Shown: piece after piece, positions 9,017-17,600 of the stretch
Layout of the letters: every line of letters begins with the position of its first letter
How positions within the stretch are numbered: position 1 is the stretch's first letter
From: Nonomuraea thailandensis
GTDB taxonomy: Bacteria > Actinomycetota > Actinomycetes > Streptosporangiales > Streptosporangiaceae
NCBI RefSeq assembly: GCF_024172165.1
Contig: NZ_JAMZEB010000002.1
Location: 9,832,501-9,896,500, forward strand
DNA length: 64,000 nucleotides
Direction: 5' to 3'
Notes under the pieces: model-generated
What the model was told of the DNA's origin: nothing
Databases searched by the model: none
What the model saw: the letters and a program-made list of their open reading frames with translations, nothing else
Translations under genes and position numbers: made by a program

Positions 9017-9979
9017 TCACCCGGCCCCGGCCAGGGCCGCGAGGCTGCGGGCCAGCCGGGCGGCGGCCTCCCGCAGCTCCGGCGGATCCAGGATCTCCGC
9101 CTCGAAGCCCATCCGCGCCACGTGCATGGCGATCCATCCCAGGTCGTCTCCCCCGGAGACCAGGACGCACCACCCGTCGCGGTCGTCCTCCACCCGCCCC
9201 ACCTGCGGCGGCACCAGCTCCCGCACCTGCTCGGGGCGGGCGCGCAGCCGCACGCGGGCGAGATACCGGTACGGCGCCTCGGTCACGCCCCGCTGGACGA
9301 AGGCCACCGGGTCGGGATGCTCCCTGGGCCGGAAGCGCCAGGTCGTCGCCCCCACCTCGCGCATGCGGTCGAGCCGGAAGGTGCGCCAGTCGTCGCGATC
9401 GACGTCGTAGGCCATCAGGTACCACCGCCGGCTGGTGGCGACCATCCGCACCGGCTCGACCGTCCGCTCGCGCTCCTCCCCGCCGCGCACCGAGGCGTAC
9501 AGGAACCGCACCCGCACGGCGTCGCGGCACGCCCGCGCCAGCGTCACCAGCAGCTCGGCGTCGATCTCGACGCCTGACCCGACCAGGGTGTCGGTGGCGC
9601 CGTGCACCGCCCGCACCTCGGCGCGCAGCCGGGGCGGCATCACCTGGTCGAGCTTTGTCAGCGCGCGCAGCGCCGCCTCGCCCGCCCCGGCCACCGTGCC
9701 GCCGGACGCCAGCCGCAGCGACACCGCCGTCGCGATCGCCTCCTCGTCGTCGAGGAGCAGCGGCGGCAGCCGGGTGCCGGCGCCGAGCTGGTAGCCGCCC
9801 CCGACGCCCGCCGTCGCGTGCACGGGGTAGCCGAGCGCGCGCAGGCGCTCCACGTCGCGGCGCACCGAGCGGTCGGTGACTCCGAGCTCGTCGGCGAGCT
9901 CGGTGGCGGTCCAGGACAGCCGGCGCTGCAGCAGCGAGAGCAGGCGCAGGACCCGTTCGGTCGTCCCCTCGGCGGTCAT
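9017..9979 (-). CDS. WYL-domain transcriptional regulator (DeoR-type HTH)
   Basis: 320 residues. The N-terminal winged HTH (residues 5-60: RVLRLLSLLQRRLSWTATEL.. VTDRSVRRDVERLRALGYPV) is followed by a WYL domain (about 150-230) with the signature RRWYLMAYDVDRDDWRTFRLDRM, and then a WCX-like C-terminus. Members bind DNA and sense a ligand or nucleic acid through the WYL pocket. It is divergent from the DinB-like gene with an inverted repeat between them, so it probably controls itself and that pair. Confidence 0.9.
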   Translation of the reverse strand: MTAEGTTERVLRLLSLLQRRLSWTATELADELGVTDRSVRRDVERLRALGYPVHATAGVGGGYQLGAGTRLPPLLLDDEEAIATAVSLRLASGGTVAGAGEAALRALTKLDQVMPPRLRAEVRAVHGATDTLVGSGVEIDAELLVTLARACRDAVRVRFLYASVRGGEERERTVEPVRMVATSRRWYLMAYDVDRDDWRTFRLDRMREVGATTWRFRPREHPDPVAFVQRGVTEAPYRYLARVRLRARPEQVRELVPPQVGRVEDDRDGWCVLVSGGDDLGWIAMHVARMGFEAEILDPPELREAAARLARSLAALAGAG

Positions 9980-10001
9980 GCGCTCATCGTTCCACAGAAC
10001 A

Positions 10002-10018
10002 CGGACCGTTCCTGTCCG
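10002..10018. promoter_or_regulatory. Inverted repeat CGGAC-N7-GTCCG between WYL regulator and DinB-like gene
   Basis: Arms CGGAC (10002-10006) and GTCCG (10014-10018) with a 7-bp spacer sit 22 bp before the DinB-like start and 23 bp before the WYL start. The position fits an operator for the WYL protein. The arms are short, so confidence is limited. Confidence 0.4.
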
Positions 10019-10040
10019 CTATTCACTCCATGCTGGACCC

Positions 10041-10604
10041 ATGACCTGGAACTCCCTGCTCCGCGAGCAGATCGACTGGCACTGGGCCCACCAGCTACGC
10101 AAGCGGCTCGACGGGCTCACCGACGACGAGTACTTCTGGGAGCCGGCCCCCGGTTGCTGGAACGTGCGGCCGCGCGGCACCGGCGTCGCGCCCGTACAGG
10201 GCGGGACCGGCGCGATGACCATCGACTTCGCCGTGCCGCCGCCCGACCCGGCGCCGTTCACGACGATCTCCTGGCGGCTCGGGCACGTGATCGTCGGCGT
10301 GCTCGCGATGCGCAACGCCTCCCACTTCGGCCGCGAGCACACCGACTACCACTCGTTCGAGTACGCCGCCACGGCGGCCGAGGCGCTGGCCCAGCTCGAC
10401 ACGGAGTACGCCGCGTGGCTGGCCGGGGTCGAGTCGCTCGGCGAGGACGGCCTGGCCCGCCCCTGCGGCGAGGCGGAGGGACCGTACGCCGAGCACCCGA
10501 TGTCGGCGCTGGTGCTGCACATCAACCGCGAGCTGATCCACCACCTGTCCGAGGTGTGCCTGCTGCGCGACCTCTACCTGCACACCCGGCGGGAGGCGAG
10601 CTGA
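10041..10604 (+). CDS. DinB-like four-helix metal-dependent hydrolase superfamily protein
   Basis: 187 residues. The N-terminal helix has WNSLLREQIDWHWAHQLRKRLDGLTDDEYFWEP. WRLGHVIVGVLAMRNASHFG in the middle and LVLHINRELIHHLSEVCLLRDLY at the end supply the three histidines expected of the DinB/YfiT fold. Such proteins are thiol-dependent or metal-binding enzymes whose substrates are mostly unknown. ATG 10041 matches the domain start. It is followed after one base by the VOC gene, so the two are probably co-transcribed under the divergent WYL regulator. Confidence 0.85.
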   Translation: MTWNSLLREQIDWHWAHQLRKRLDGLTDDEYFWEPAPGCWNVRPRGTGVAPVQGGTGAMTIDFAVPPPDPAPFTTISWRLGHVIVGVLAMRNASHFGREHTDYHSFEYAATAAEALAQLDTEYAAWLAGVESLGEDGLARPCGEAEGPYAEHPMSALVLHINRELIHHLSEVCLLRDLYLHTRREAS

Positions 10605-10605
10605 G

Positions 10606-11043
10606 ATGGCCCGCGAGGTTCAGATCACCTTCGACTGCGCCGACCCCGCCAAGCTGGCCGCGTTCTGGGCCGAGGCGCTCGGCTACCGGCTGGACGACCC
10701 GCCCCCGGGCTTCGAGTCGTGGGAGCAGGCCCTGGAGGCGATGGGCGTGCCGCCCGAGCGCCGCAACGACGCCTCGGCGGTGATCGACCCGGAGCGCGCG
10801 GGGCCGCGGCTGTTCTTCCAGCGGGTGCCCGAAGGCAAGCAGGTCAAGAACCGCGTGCACCTCGACGTGCGGGCCGCTCCTGGCCTCGGTGGCGAGGCGC
10901 GGATGGCGGCCCTGGAGGCGGAGGCGGAGCGGCTCGTCGGCCACGGCGCGAGCGTGCTCCATCGCCAGGAGCCCGCTCCTCCGCTCGGGGCCGGTCACAT
11001 CATCATGGCCGACCCCGAGGGCAACGAGTTCTGTCTCGACTGA
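10606..11043 (+). CDS. VOC (glyoxalase/bleomycin-resistance fold) protein
   Basis: 145 residues beginning EVQITFDCADPAKLAAFWAEALGYRLDDPPPGF, the standard first strand-helix of a glyoxalase-like VOC domain. RVHLDVRA at the middle and MADPEGNEFCLD at the C-terminus complete the second module with metal-ligand positions. The reaction is unknown; this single-module form is common as a putative dioxygenase or resistance protein. The start codon lies one base after the DinB-like stop. Its own stop (TGA 11041-11043) abuts the convergent aceE stop with no gap. Confidence 0.85.
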   Translation: MAREVQITFDCADPAKLAAFWAEALGYRLDDPPPGFESWEQALEAMGVPPERRNDASAVIDPERAGPRLFFQRVPEGKQVKNRVHLDVRAAPGLGGEARMAALEAEAERLVGHGASVLHRQEPAPPLGAGHIIMADPEGNEFCLD

Positions 11044-13503
11044 TCAGTGCCTGGCCTGCTCCTCGACGGCCTTGAACACGGCGTCGGCGATCGAGCGCGG
11101 ATCGACGCCGAAGTGCCTGCGTACGGACTCGCGGGTGCCGGACAGCCCGAACCCGTCGGTGCCCAGCGAGGTCCACGGCTGGTCGATCCACGGGCGGATC
11201 TGGTCGGGGACGGCGCGCATCCAGTCGCTGACCGCGATCACCGGCCCCTGCGCCCCGGCCAGGGCCTGCCGGAGGTACGGCACGCCGGAGGAGGTCATGG
11301 CGTCGCGCCGCAGCTCGCTCCACGAGGTGACCGACCAGACGTCCACGCCCAGCCCGTAGTCCTCCTGCAGCAGCCGCTGCGCCGCCAGCGCCCAGTGGAC
11401 GGCGGTGCCGCTGGCCAGCAGGTGCGCCTGGCCGCCGCCCTCCGCGTAGCGGTAGATGCCGCGCAGGATGCCCTCCTCGACGCCCTCCGGCATGGCGGGC
11501 TGGGGCATCGGCTCGTTGTAGACGGTCAGGTAGTAGAACACGTCCTCGGGGGACGGGCCGTACATGCGCCTGAGACCGTCGTGGACGATCGTGCCCACCT
11601 CGTACGCGAAGGCGGGGTCGTAGGCGAGGCAGGCCGGGTTGGCCGAGGCCAGGAGCTGGGAGTGCCCGTCGGCGTGCTGGAGCCCCTCGCCGGTCATCGT
11701 GGTGCGGCCCGCGGTGGCCCCGACGAGGAAGCCGCGGCCGAGCTGGTCCGCCAGCGCCCACATCTGGTCGCCGGTCCGCTGGAAGCCGAACATCGCGTAG
11801 AAGATGTAGAGCGGGATCATGGGCTCGCCGTGCGTGGCGTAGCTGGACGCGGCGGCGGCGAAGGAGGCCATCGACCCGGCCTCCGTGATGCCCTCGATGA
11901 GGAGCTGCCCGTCGGTGGCCTCCTTGTAGGCCAGCAGCAGCTCCCTGTCCACGGCCTCGTAGCGCTGGCCCAGCGGGGAGTAGATCTTGGCCGTGGGGAA
12001 CAGCGACTCCATGCCGAACGTCCTGGCCTCGTCCGGCACGATCGGCACCCACCTGCGCCCGGTCTCCGGCTCCTTCATCAGGTCCTTGACGAGCCGCACC
12101 AGCGCCATGGTCGTGGCCACCGGCTGGGCCGAGCCCTTCTCCAGCGCGCGGAACGCCCGCTCGCCCGGCTCGGGCAGCGGCCGGGGGACGAACGTGCGGC
12201 GCGGCACCGAGCCGCCCAGGGCGCGTCGCCGCTCGGCCGCGTAACGGGCCTCCGGGGAGTCGGGCCCCGGGTGCGCGTACGGCGGCAGCTCGCCCTCCAG
12301 CGCCTCGTCCGGCACCGGCAGCCGGAGCCGGTCGCGCAGGACCCGGAACTCGTCCTGGGTGAGCTTCTTCATCTGGTGGTTGGCGTTGCGCGCCTCGATG
12401 CCCGAGCCGAGCATCCAGCCCTTGACGGTCTGCACGAGGACGACGGTGGGCGCGCCCCGGTTGGCGAGCGCCCGCTGGTAGGCGGCGTACACCTTGCGCG
12501 GCTCGTGGCCCGCCCGCGACCCGCCCACGATGCGCCGCAGCTCCTCGTCCGGGTACGGCACGTCCAGCCCCTGGAACAGGTGCTCCCTGATGTAGCCGCC
12601 GGTCGAGGCGGCGAACGTCTGGAACTGCCCGTCGGGCACCTGTCCCAGCCGCGTCACCAGCTCGTCCGAGCCGAGCAGGCCGTCCCAGTCGTGGCCCCAC
12701 AGCGCCTTGACCACGTGCCAGCCCGCGCCCCTGAAGACGCCCTCCAGCTCCTGGACGATGCTCGTGTTGCCGCGCACCGGCCCGTCGAGCCGCTGGAGAT
12801 TGCAGTTGACCACGAAGGTGAGGTTGTCGAGCCCCTCGCGGGCGGCCAGGGTGAGCGCGGCGGTGGACTCGGGCTCGTCCATCTCGCCGTCGCCGAGGAA
12901 GGCCCACACGTGGCTGCGCGAGGTGTCCTTGATGCCGCGATCGTGCAGGTAGCGGTTGAACCGCGCCTGGTAGACCGCGTTGAGCGGGCCCAGCCCCATG
13001 GACACCGTGGGGAACTGCCAGAAGTCCGGCATGGAGCGCGGATGCGGGTACGACGGCAGCCCGCCCTCGGGCTCGCGTCTGAACAGGTCGAGCTGCGCCT
13101 CGCTCAGCCTGCCCTCCAGGAAGGCGCGGGCGTAGATGCCCGGCGAGGCGTGACCCTGGAAGTAGATCTGGTCGTGCTCGCCGCTGAAGAAGTGGTTGAA
13201 ACCGACCTCGTACAGCCAGGCGGCCGAGGCGTAGGTGGCCAGGTGACCGCCGAGGCCGTGCTTGCTGCCCCGGGTGATCATGACGGCCGCGTTCCAGCGG
13301 TCGTAGGCCGAGATGCGCTCCTCCAGCGCGAGGTCACCCGGGTAGGGAGGCTCCTCGGCCGTCGGAACCGTGTTGATGGGGCGGCTGCTCGTGGCGAGCC
13401 TCCTCAACAGGTAGTCGGCCCGTTCGGGGCCGGCCGCCCGCCGCACCGCCTCCAGCGACTCGAGCCACTCGGCGGTCTCCTGCGGATCCAGGTCTTTCTC
13501 CAT
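11044..13503 (-). CDS. aceE: Pyruvate dehydrogenase E1 component, homodimeric AceE type
   Basis: 819 residues (E. coli AceE is 887, so this form is somewhat short). The thiamine diphosphate motif is GDGEMDEPEST..NLTFVVNCN, followed by RLDGPVRGN. GGHLATYASAAWLYEVGFNHFF, GFQRTGDQMWALADQLGRGF and TTMTGEGLQHADGHS are signature stretches of the homodimeric E1. It decarboxylates pyruvate and loads acetyl onto the E2 lipoyl domain; no E2 or E3 gene is in the window. ATG 13503 is preferred over ATG 13533 because the latter would put a 12-bp palindrome inside the coding region. It is divergent from a GntR/FCD gene, its likely regulator. Confidence 0.93.
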   Translation of the reverse strand: MEKDLDPQETAEWLESLEAVRRAAGPERADYLLRRLATSSRPINTVPTAEEPPYPGDLALEERISAYDRWNAAVMITRGSKHGLGGHLATYASAAWLYEVGFNHFFSGEHDQIYFQGHASPGIYARAFLEGRLSEAQLDLFRREPEGGLPSYPHPRSMPDFWQFPTVSMGLGPLNAVYQARFNRYLHDRGIKDTSRSHVWAFLGDGEMDEPESTAALTLAAREGLDNLTFVVNCNLQRLDGPVRGNTSIVQELEGVFRGAGWHVVKALWGHDWDGLLGSDELVTRLGQVPDGQFQTFAASTGGYIREHLFQGLDVPYPDEELRRIVGGSRAGHEPRKVYAAYQRALANRGAPTVVLVQTVKGWMLGSGIEARNANHQMKKLTQDEFRVLRDRLRLPVPDEALEGELPPYAHPGPDSPEARYAAERRRALGGSVPRRTFVPRPLPEPGERAFRALEKGSAQPVATTMALVRLVKDLMKEPETGRRWVPIVPDEARTFGMESLFPTAKIYSPLGQRYEAVDRELLLAYKEATDGQLLIEGITEAGSMASFAAAASSYATHGEPMIPLYIFYAMFGFQRTGDQMWALADQLGRGFLVGATAGRTTMTGEGLQHADGHSQLLASANPACLAYDPAFAYEVGTIVHDGLRRMYGPSPEDVFYYLTVYNEPMPQPAMPEGVEEGILRGIYRYAEGGGQAHLLASGTAVHWALAAQRLLQEDYGLGVDVWSVTSWSELRRDAMTSSGVPYLRQALAGAQGPVIAVSDWMRAVPDQIRPWIDQPWTSLGTDGFGLSGTRESVRRHFGVDPRSIADAVFKAVEEQARH

Positions 13504-13521
13504 GCTTCCATTAAACACCCT

Positions 13522-13550
13522 ATGATCGATCATCCGATGTTCTGTAGTCT
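13522..13550. promoter_or_regulatory. ATGATCGATCAT palindrome and GntR promoter between aceE and regulator
   Basis: ATGATCGATCAT at 13522-13533 is a perfect 12-bp palindrome between two divergent starts 54 bp apart. TAGTCT at 13545-13550 lies 6 nt before the ATG of the GntR gene and would give a leaderless transcript with the palindrome at the -35 position. Autoregulation together with control of aceE is inferred from this arrangement. Confidence 0.5.
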
Positions 13551-13556
13551 GGGGAA

Positions 13557-14177
13557 ATGAAACCCGTCGTGCGTTCGCCGCTTCGCGACCAGATCCGCCA
13601 GACCCTGCTCGACGGTCTGATCGGCGGCCGGTGGGGGCCGGGCGACCGCATCGTGGAGCGGCAGGTCGCGGCCGAGGCGGGCGTCAGCCAGGCTCCGGTG
13701 CGCGAGGCGCTGCGCGAGCTGGCGGCGCTGCGCCTGATCGAGTTCTCCCCCAACAAGGGCGCGCGGGTGCGCGAGCTCACGCAGGCGGATCTGCGCGAGG
13801 TCTACGTGGTGCGGGCGGGCCTGGAGGAGACGGCCGTACGCCTGCGCCGCCCGCCCGTGGCGGCCCTGCGCGGCCACCTGGAGCGCCTGCACGAGGCGGC
13901 CGGCGGCACCCTGGCCGACCAGGTGCGCCACGCCGTCGCCTTCCACCGCGAGATCGTCCGCGCCGCCGGGAACGAGGTGCTGCTGTCGGTGTGGGAGTCG
14001 CTGGGCATCGAGGTGTGGACGCACCTGTCGATCCGCCTGCTCAGGACGCACGCCCTGGAGAACGCCGCCGACCACGAGCCCTTGGTGGCGGCGTTCGAGC
14101 GGGACGACCCGCGGGCGGCGGTCATGCTGCGCGACCACGTGCTGGCCTATGCCGAGGCGCGGCACGAAAACGGCTGA
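13557..14177 (+). CDS. GntR-family regulator, FadR/FCD subfamily
   Basis: 206 residues. The winged HTH (5-70) reads LRDQIRQTLLDGLIGGRWGPGDRI..QVAAEAGVSQAPVREALRELAALRLI. The FCD helical domain (about 80-200) contains LREVYVVRAGLEETAVRL and AVAFHREIVRAAGNEVLL, with the His/Asp metal-ligand pattern of FCD effector pockets. FCD regulators usually sense small organic acids. With aceE divergently transcribed 54 bp away, pyruvate metabolism is the likely target, by analogy to PdhR. The start codon may be the first base of the transcript. Confidence 0.9.
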   Translation: MKPVVRSPLRDQIRQTLLDGLIGGRWGPGDRIVERQVAAEAGVSQAPVREALRELAALRLIEFSPNKGARVRELTQADLREVYVVRAGLEETAVRLRRPPVAALRGHLERLHEAAGGTLADQVRHAVAFHREIVRAAGNEVLLSVWESLGIEVWTHLSIRLLRTHALENAADHEPLVAAFERDDPRAAVMLRDHVLAYAEARHENG

Positions 14178-14232
14178 CCCCTACCCGGACCCGCCGCCAG
14201 GAGGAGCTCAGCTTGAGCAGCGCCTTCGCCCG

Positions 14233-14589
14233 TCAGCCCTCCATGGCGGTGACCGGCAGCTCCTGGCTCCACAGGAGGGTGTGGAAGCCGGGCGGATTCT
14301 CGGTCTCGATCACGCCGAGCGCGGTGGCGAGCACGGTCATCCCCTCCTTGAGCTCCTGCGGCCGGGGCCGGGGCGGCGCGACCCAGGAGGTCTCGGGAGC
14401 CGGGTCCGGGGGCACGCTGCGCGGCAGGACCGCGTCGGCGGCGCCGCGGACGAGCGCGGCGCCGTCCTTGCCGACCACGTAGTAGTAGTGCACGGTGCTG
14501 CCCTCGTGCTCCGGCGACGGTGTGTGCCTGCCGACGATCGTCACCTCGTCGTCCGAGACCAGGACCTTGATTATCTGAGACAGGGACAT
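14233..14589 (-). CDS. Hypothetical protein downstream of the BTAD/AAA regulator
   Basis: 118 residues, family not recognised. The sequence begins MSLSQIIKVLVSDDEVTIVG, has a tyrosine-rich strand (TVHYYYVVG), a proline-rich middle and a C-terminus IETENPPGFHTLLWSQ. No signal peptide or membrane segment is visible. The ATG lies 12 bp after the stop of the large regulator on the same strand with a GAAAGAG ribosome site across the gap, so the two are probably one transcript. Coding potential is supported by the clean start and that spacing. Confidence 0.6.
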   Translation of the reverse strand: MSLSQIIKVLVSDDEVTIVGRHTPSPEHEGSTVHYYYVVGKDGAALVRGAADAVLPRSVPPDPAPETSWVAPPRPRPQELKEGMTVLATALGVIETENPPGFHTLLWSQELPVTAMEG

Positions 14590-14601
14590 GGAATGGCTCT
14601 T

Positions 14602-17600
14602 TCAATCGCTCGATGACCGTGCCGCGAGCCAGTCGCGCACGTGCTCGGCCGACACGACGTTCCCCTTGCGTTCGTGCAGGGCCCTGCTCCTGCGGGCCTC
14701 GGTACAAGCCTGCTCGCGCGCGCCCGAGGCGTACAGGACCACTGCGAGGTCGAACAGGGCGTCCGCGATGATGGGCGACAGGTCCGTGCGCTGGGCCAGC
14801 CGTACGGCGTCGCGGGCCATGTCCACGGCCCCGGCGTGGCCGCGGGCGGCCAGGACGCCGGCCTGGACCCCGCGCCACATGACCTGCGTGGGCACGTCCT
14901 CGTCGCCGGCGTTGCGGGCGCTGACCTGGCACGCGTGCTCGGCCTCCGCGTCGCGGCCCCGCAGGTGCAGCGCGCGGGCCAGCATCGCCGCCGTGGTCGC
15001 CAGCAGCGTGCGCTCACCGAGCTCCGACAGCCGCTCGTAGCCTTCCCGCAGCAGCGACTCGGCCTCCGCGGGCCGGCCGGCCAGCAGCTCGATCATGGCC
15101 TCGTGGTGGGAGACGGCCGACTGCAGCCGGCCGAGCTCGCCGAGGATCTCGTCGGCCCGGCGCAGGCTCTCGCGGGCCCGGCCGAACTCGCCGCGCATCG
15201 CCAGCAGCAGGCCGGCCGGATGCAGGATGACGGCCATCGCCGCCGGGCTGGCCGCGACCCGGGCGCGGCTGCGCTCGCACAGGTCGAGCGCCGTGGCCAC
15301 CGGCATGGGGCCGAACGCCGCCGCCGACGCCCGCCAGCCGAGGATCTCGTACAGCTCCCGGTCGTCGCCCGCGAGCACGGCATGCCGCTCCGCGTGCCGC
15401 CACGACTCGTCCGCGGCGGCGGCCCGTCCCTCGGTCCAGTCGATGGAGGCCCGCAGGCACCACGCCCTGCACAGGCCGCGGTCGTCGCCGCGCAGCACGC
15501 GCAGGGCCCGGTCGGCCACCCGCCGCGCGTCGGCCAGGGCCCAGCCGGTGCCGGCCTGCAGGCGTAGGCGCTCCCGCTCGACCTCGGCGAGCGCCGCCAC
15601 CCTCGGGTCGCCGAGCGAGCTCGCCTCCGCCAGCACCTCGTGCGCCTCCTCGAACCGGCCCGCCTCGTGCAGCGCCGCGCCCAGCCTGGGCAGCAGCGCC
15701 GCGCGCCCGGGGTCGCCGCGCGGCATGAGCGTGACCGCGCGGCGCCACAGCCCGGCGCCCGCCGCCACGTCCCCGCGCAGCAGCGCGGCGGGGGCGGCGG
15801 TGGCCAGGTGCGCGGCGGCCTCGGCGGCCAGCGTGCGCTCCCGCTCGCCCGACAGGCCCAGCTCGCCGCGCAGCCGCACGCACGCCTCCAGGTGGTGTCC
15901 GATCGCGGCCGGCTGCGCGCCGGGCTTGCCCGCCAGCCAGCCCGCGAGCCGCTCGTGCAGGTCGGCGCGGGTGCGCTTGGGCAGGCTGTCGTAGGCGACC
16001 TCGCCGATGAGGGCGTGGGAGAAGCGGAAGGCGTCCTCGTCGGCGAACTCCGGGGTGTCGGCCCTGACGAGGTTCTTGCGCAGGAGGGACATGAGGGCCG
16101 CGCGGGCGCCGTCCCGCACCAGCGCGGCGACCGCACCCCAGTGGAAGGTGGCGCCCTCCACGGAGGCGTACTGGAGCAGGGTTCGCTCGCCGGGGTCGAG
16201 GTGGTCGATGCGGGCGGCGAGCACCGCCTGGACGGTCATGGGCAGCGCGGCCGTGCCCGTCTCCTCTCGGGCCGCGACGAGCTGCTCCAGAAAGAACGGG
16301 TTGCCCTCCGCGACGCGCACGACGGCCTCGACCGCGCGCTGGTCGAGGGCGCCCTTCGCCGCGTTCTCCGCCAGCTTGTACGACTCCTGCTCCGACAGCG
16401 GCCCGAGCACCACCGCGTCCGGCCAGGAGGGGCGCCGCTCGCGCGACAGGCACAGCAGCAGGATGGGCGCGCCGGTGGAGCAGGCGACGAGGTAGTCGAG
16501 CAGGTCCAGCAGCTCGGGCGGCGCATGGTGGGCGTCGTCGATCACGACGATGAGCGGGCGCCGGCCGGCGGCGCGTTCGAGCAGCCTGCGCACGGCCCAG
16601 AACGTCTCGTCGGCCCGCAGGGGCCGCCCCGCCGCGCTCAGGATCCGGCTGCGCTCCTCCTCGGCCGCCTCGTCGTCGCCTCCCGCGGGATTCCGGCTCC
16701 GGCGGCTGCGCTGCTCGCGCCGGTCCCCCGCCGGCACCTGCCGGACGAGCTGCGACAGCTCCGCCCCCGTGCCGTACGAGGCGCAGCGCACGATCGCGAC
16801 CGAGACCTCGACCGTGTCCTCCTCCAGCAGGCGGGCGGTCAGCCGGGACTTGCCGATGCCCGGCGGCCCGAGCACGGTCACCAGGCGGCAGGCCCGCCGC
16901 GCGACGGCCGCGTGCAGGGCCTGCCTGAGCTGGTGCAGCTCCTGGTGGCGGCCCACGAACGGGGCCGGCGACTCCCCCAGCGGCGGCTGGTCCGGCCGGA
17001 GGCCGCGCAGCAGCCACGCGGGCGCGCCGGCCACCGCGGCGTGCGGCTCCGTCGTGGCCAGCGTGCGGGTCAGGGCGCGGGCGCGGTCGCCGAGCAGGAT
17101 GCCGCCGTCCGGGGCCGCCTGCTGGAGCAGGCTCGCGGCGTCGAACACGTGCCCGGTGGCCGGGGAGCCGTCCGGCACGTACGCCTCGCCCGACTCGACG
17201 CCGAGCCGTACCGGCAGGGTGACGCCGTGGTCGCGTCGCACGTCCGCCTGCCAGGCCCGGAGCGCGTCGCGCAGCTCGACGGCGGCGCGGACGGCCCGCG
17301 GCGCGTCGTCCTCGCGCACCTCGCGCAGCCCGAACACGCCCGTCATCGGCCGGCCCGGCGGTCGCTGCACGCTGCCGCCGTGCCGGGTGACCACGTCGGC
17401 GCAGGTGCGGGTGTGGGTGTCCAGCACGTGGTGGAGCAGCTCGGGGTCGAGGGCGGCGGTGCTGGCCGCGTTGGCCGCGAGGACGGTGACCAGCCGCCTG
17501 GTCCCCGCCGCCGGCTCGTCGGTTTCCCGTGAAACCATCGCAGGTCGCCCTGAATCCGGCGCAGGCACGGGCGGATGCTCGGCGTGGGGCTCCGCCAAGG

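Noticed and set aside
11047..13560. 837-codon plus-strand frame opposite aceE
   Set aside because: Composition is typical of antisense frames in GC-rich DNA, and aceE on the other strand is fully conserved.
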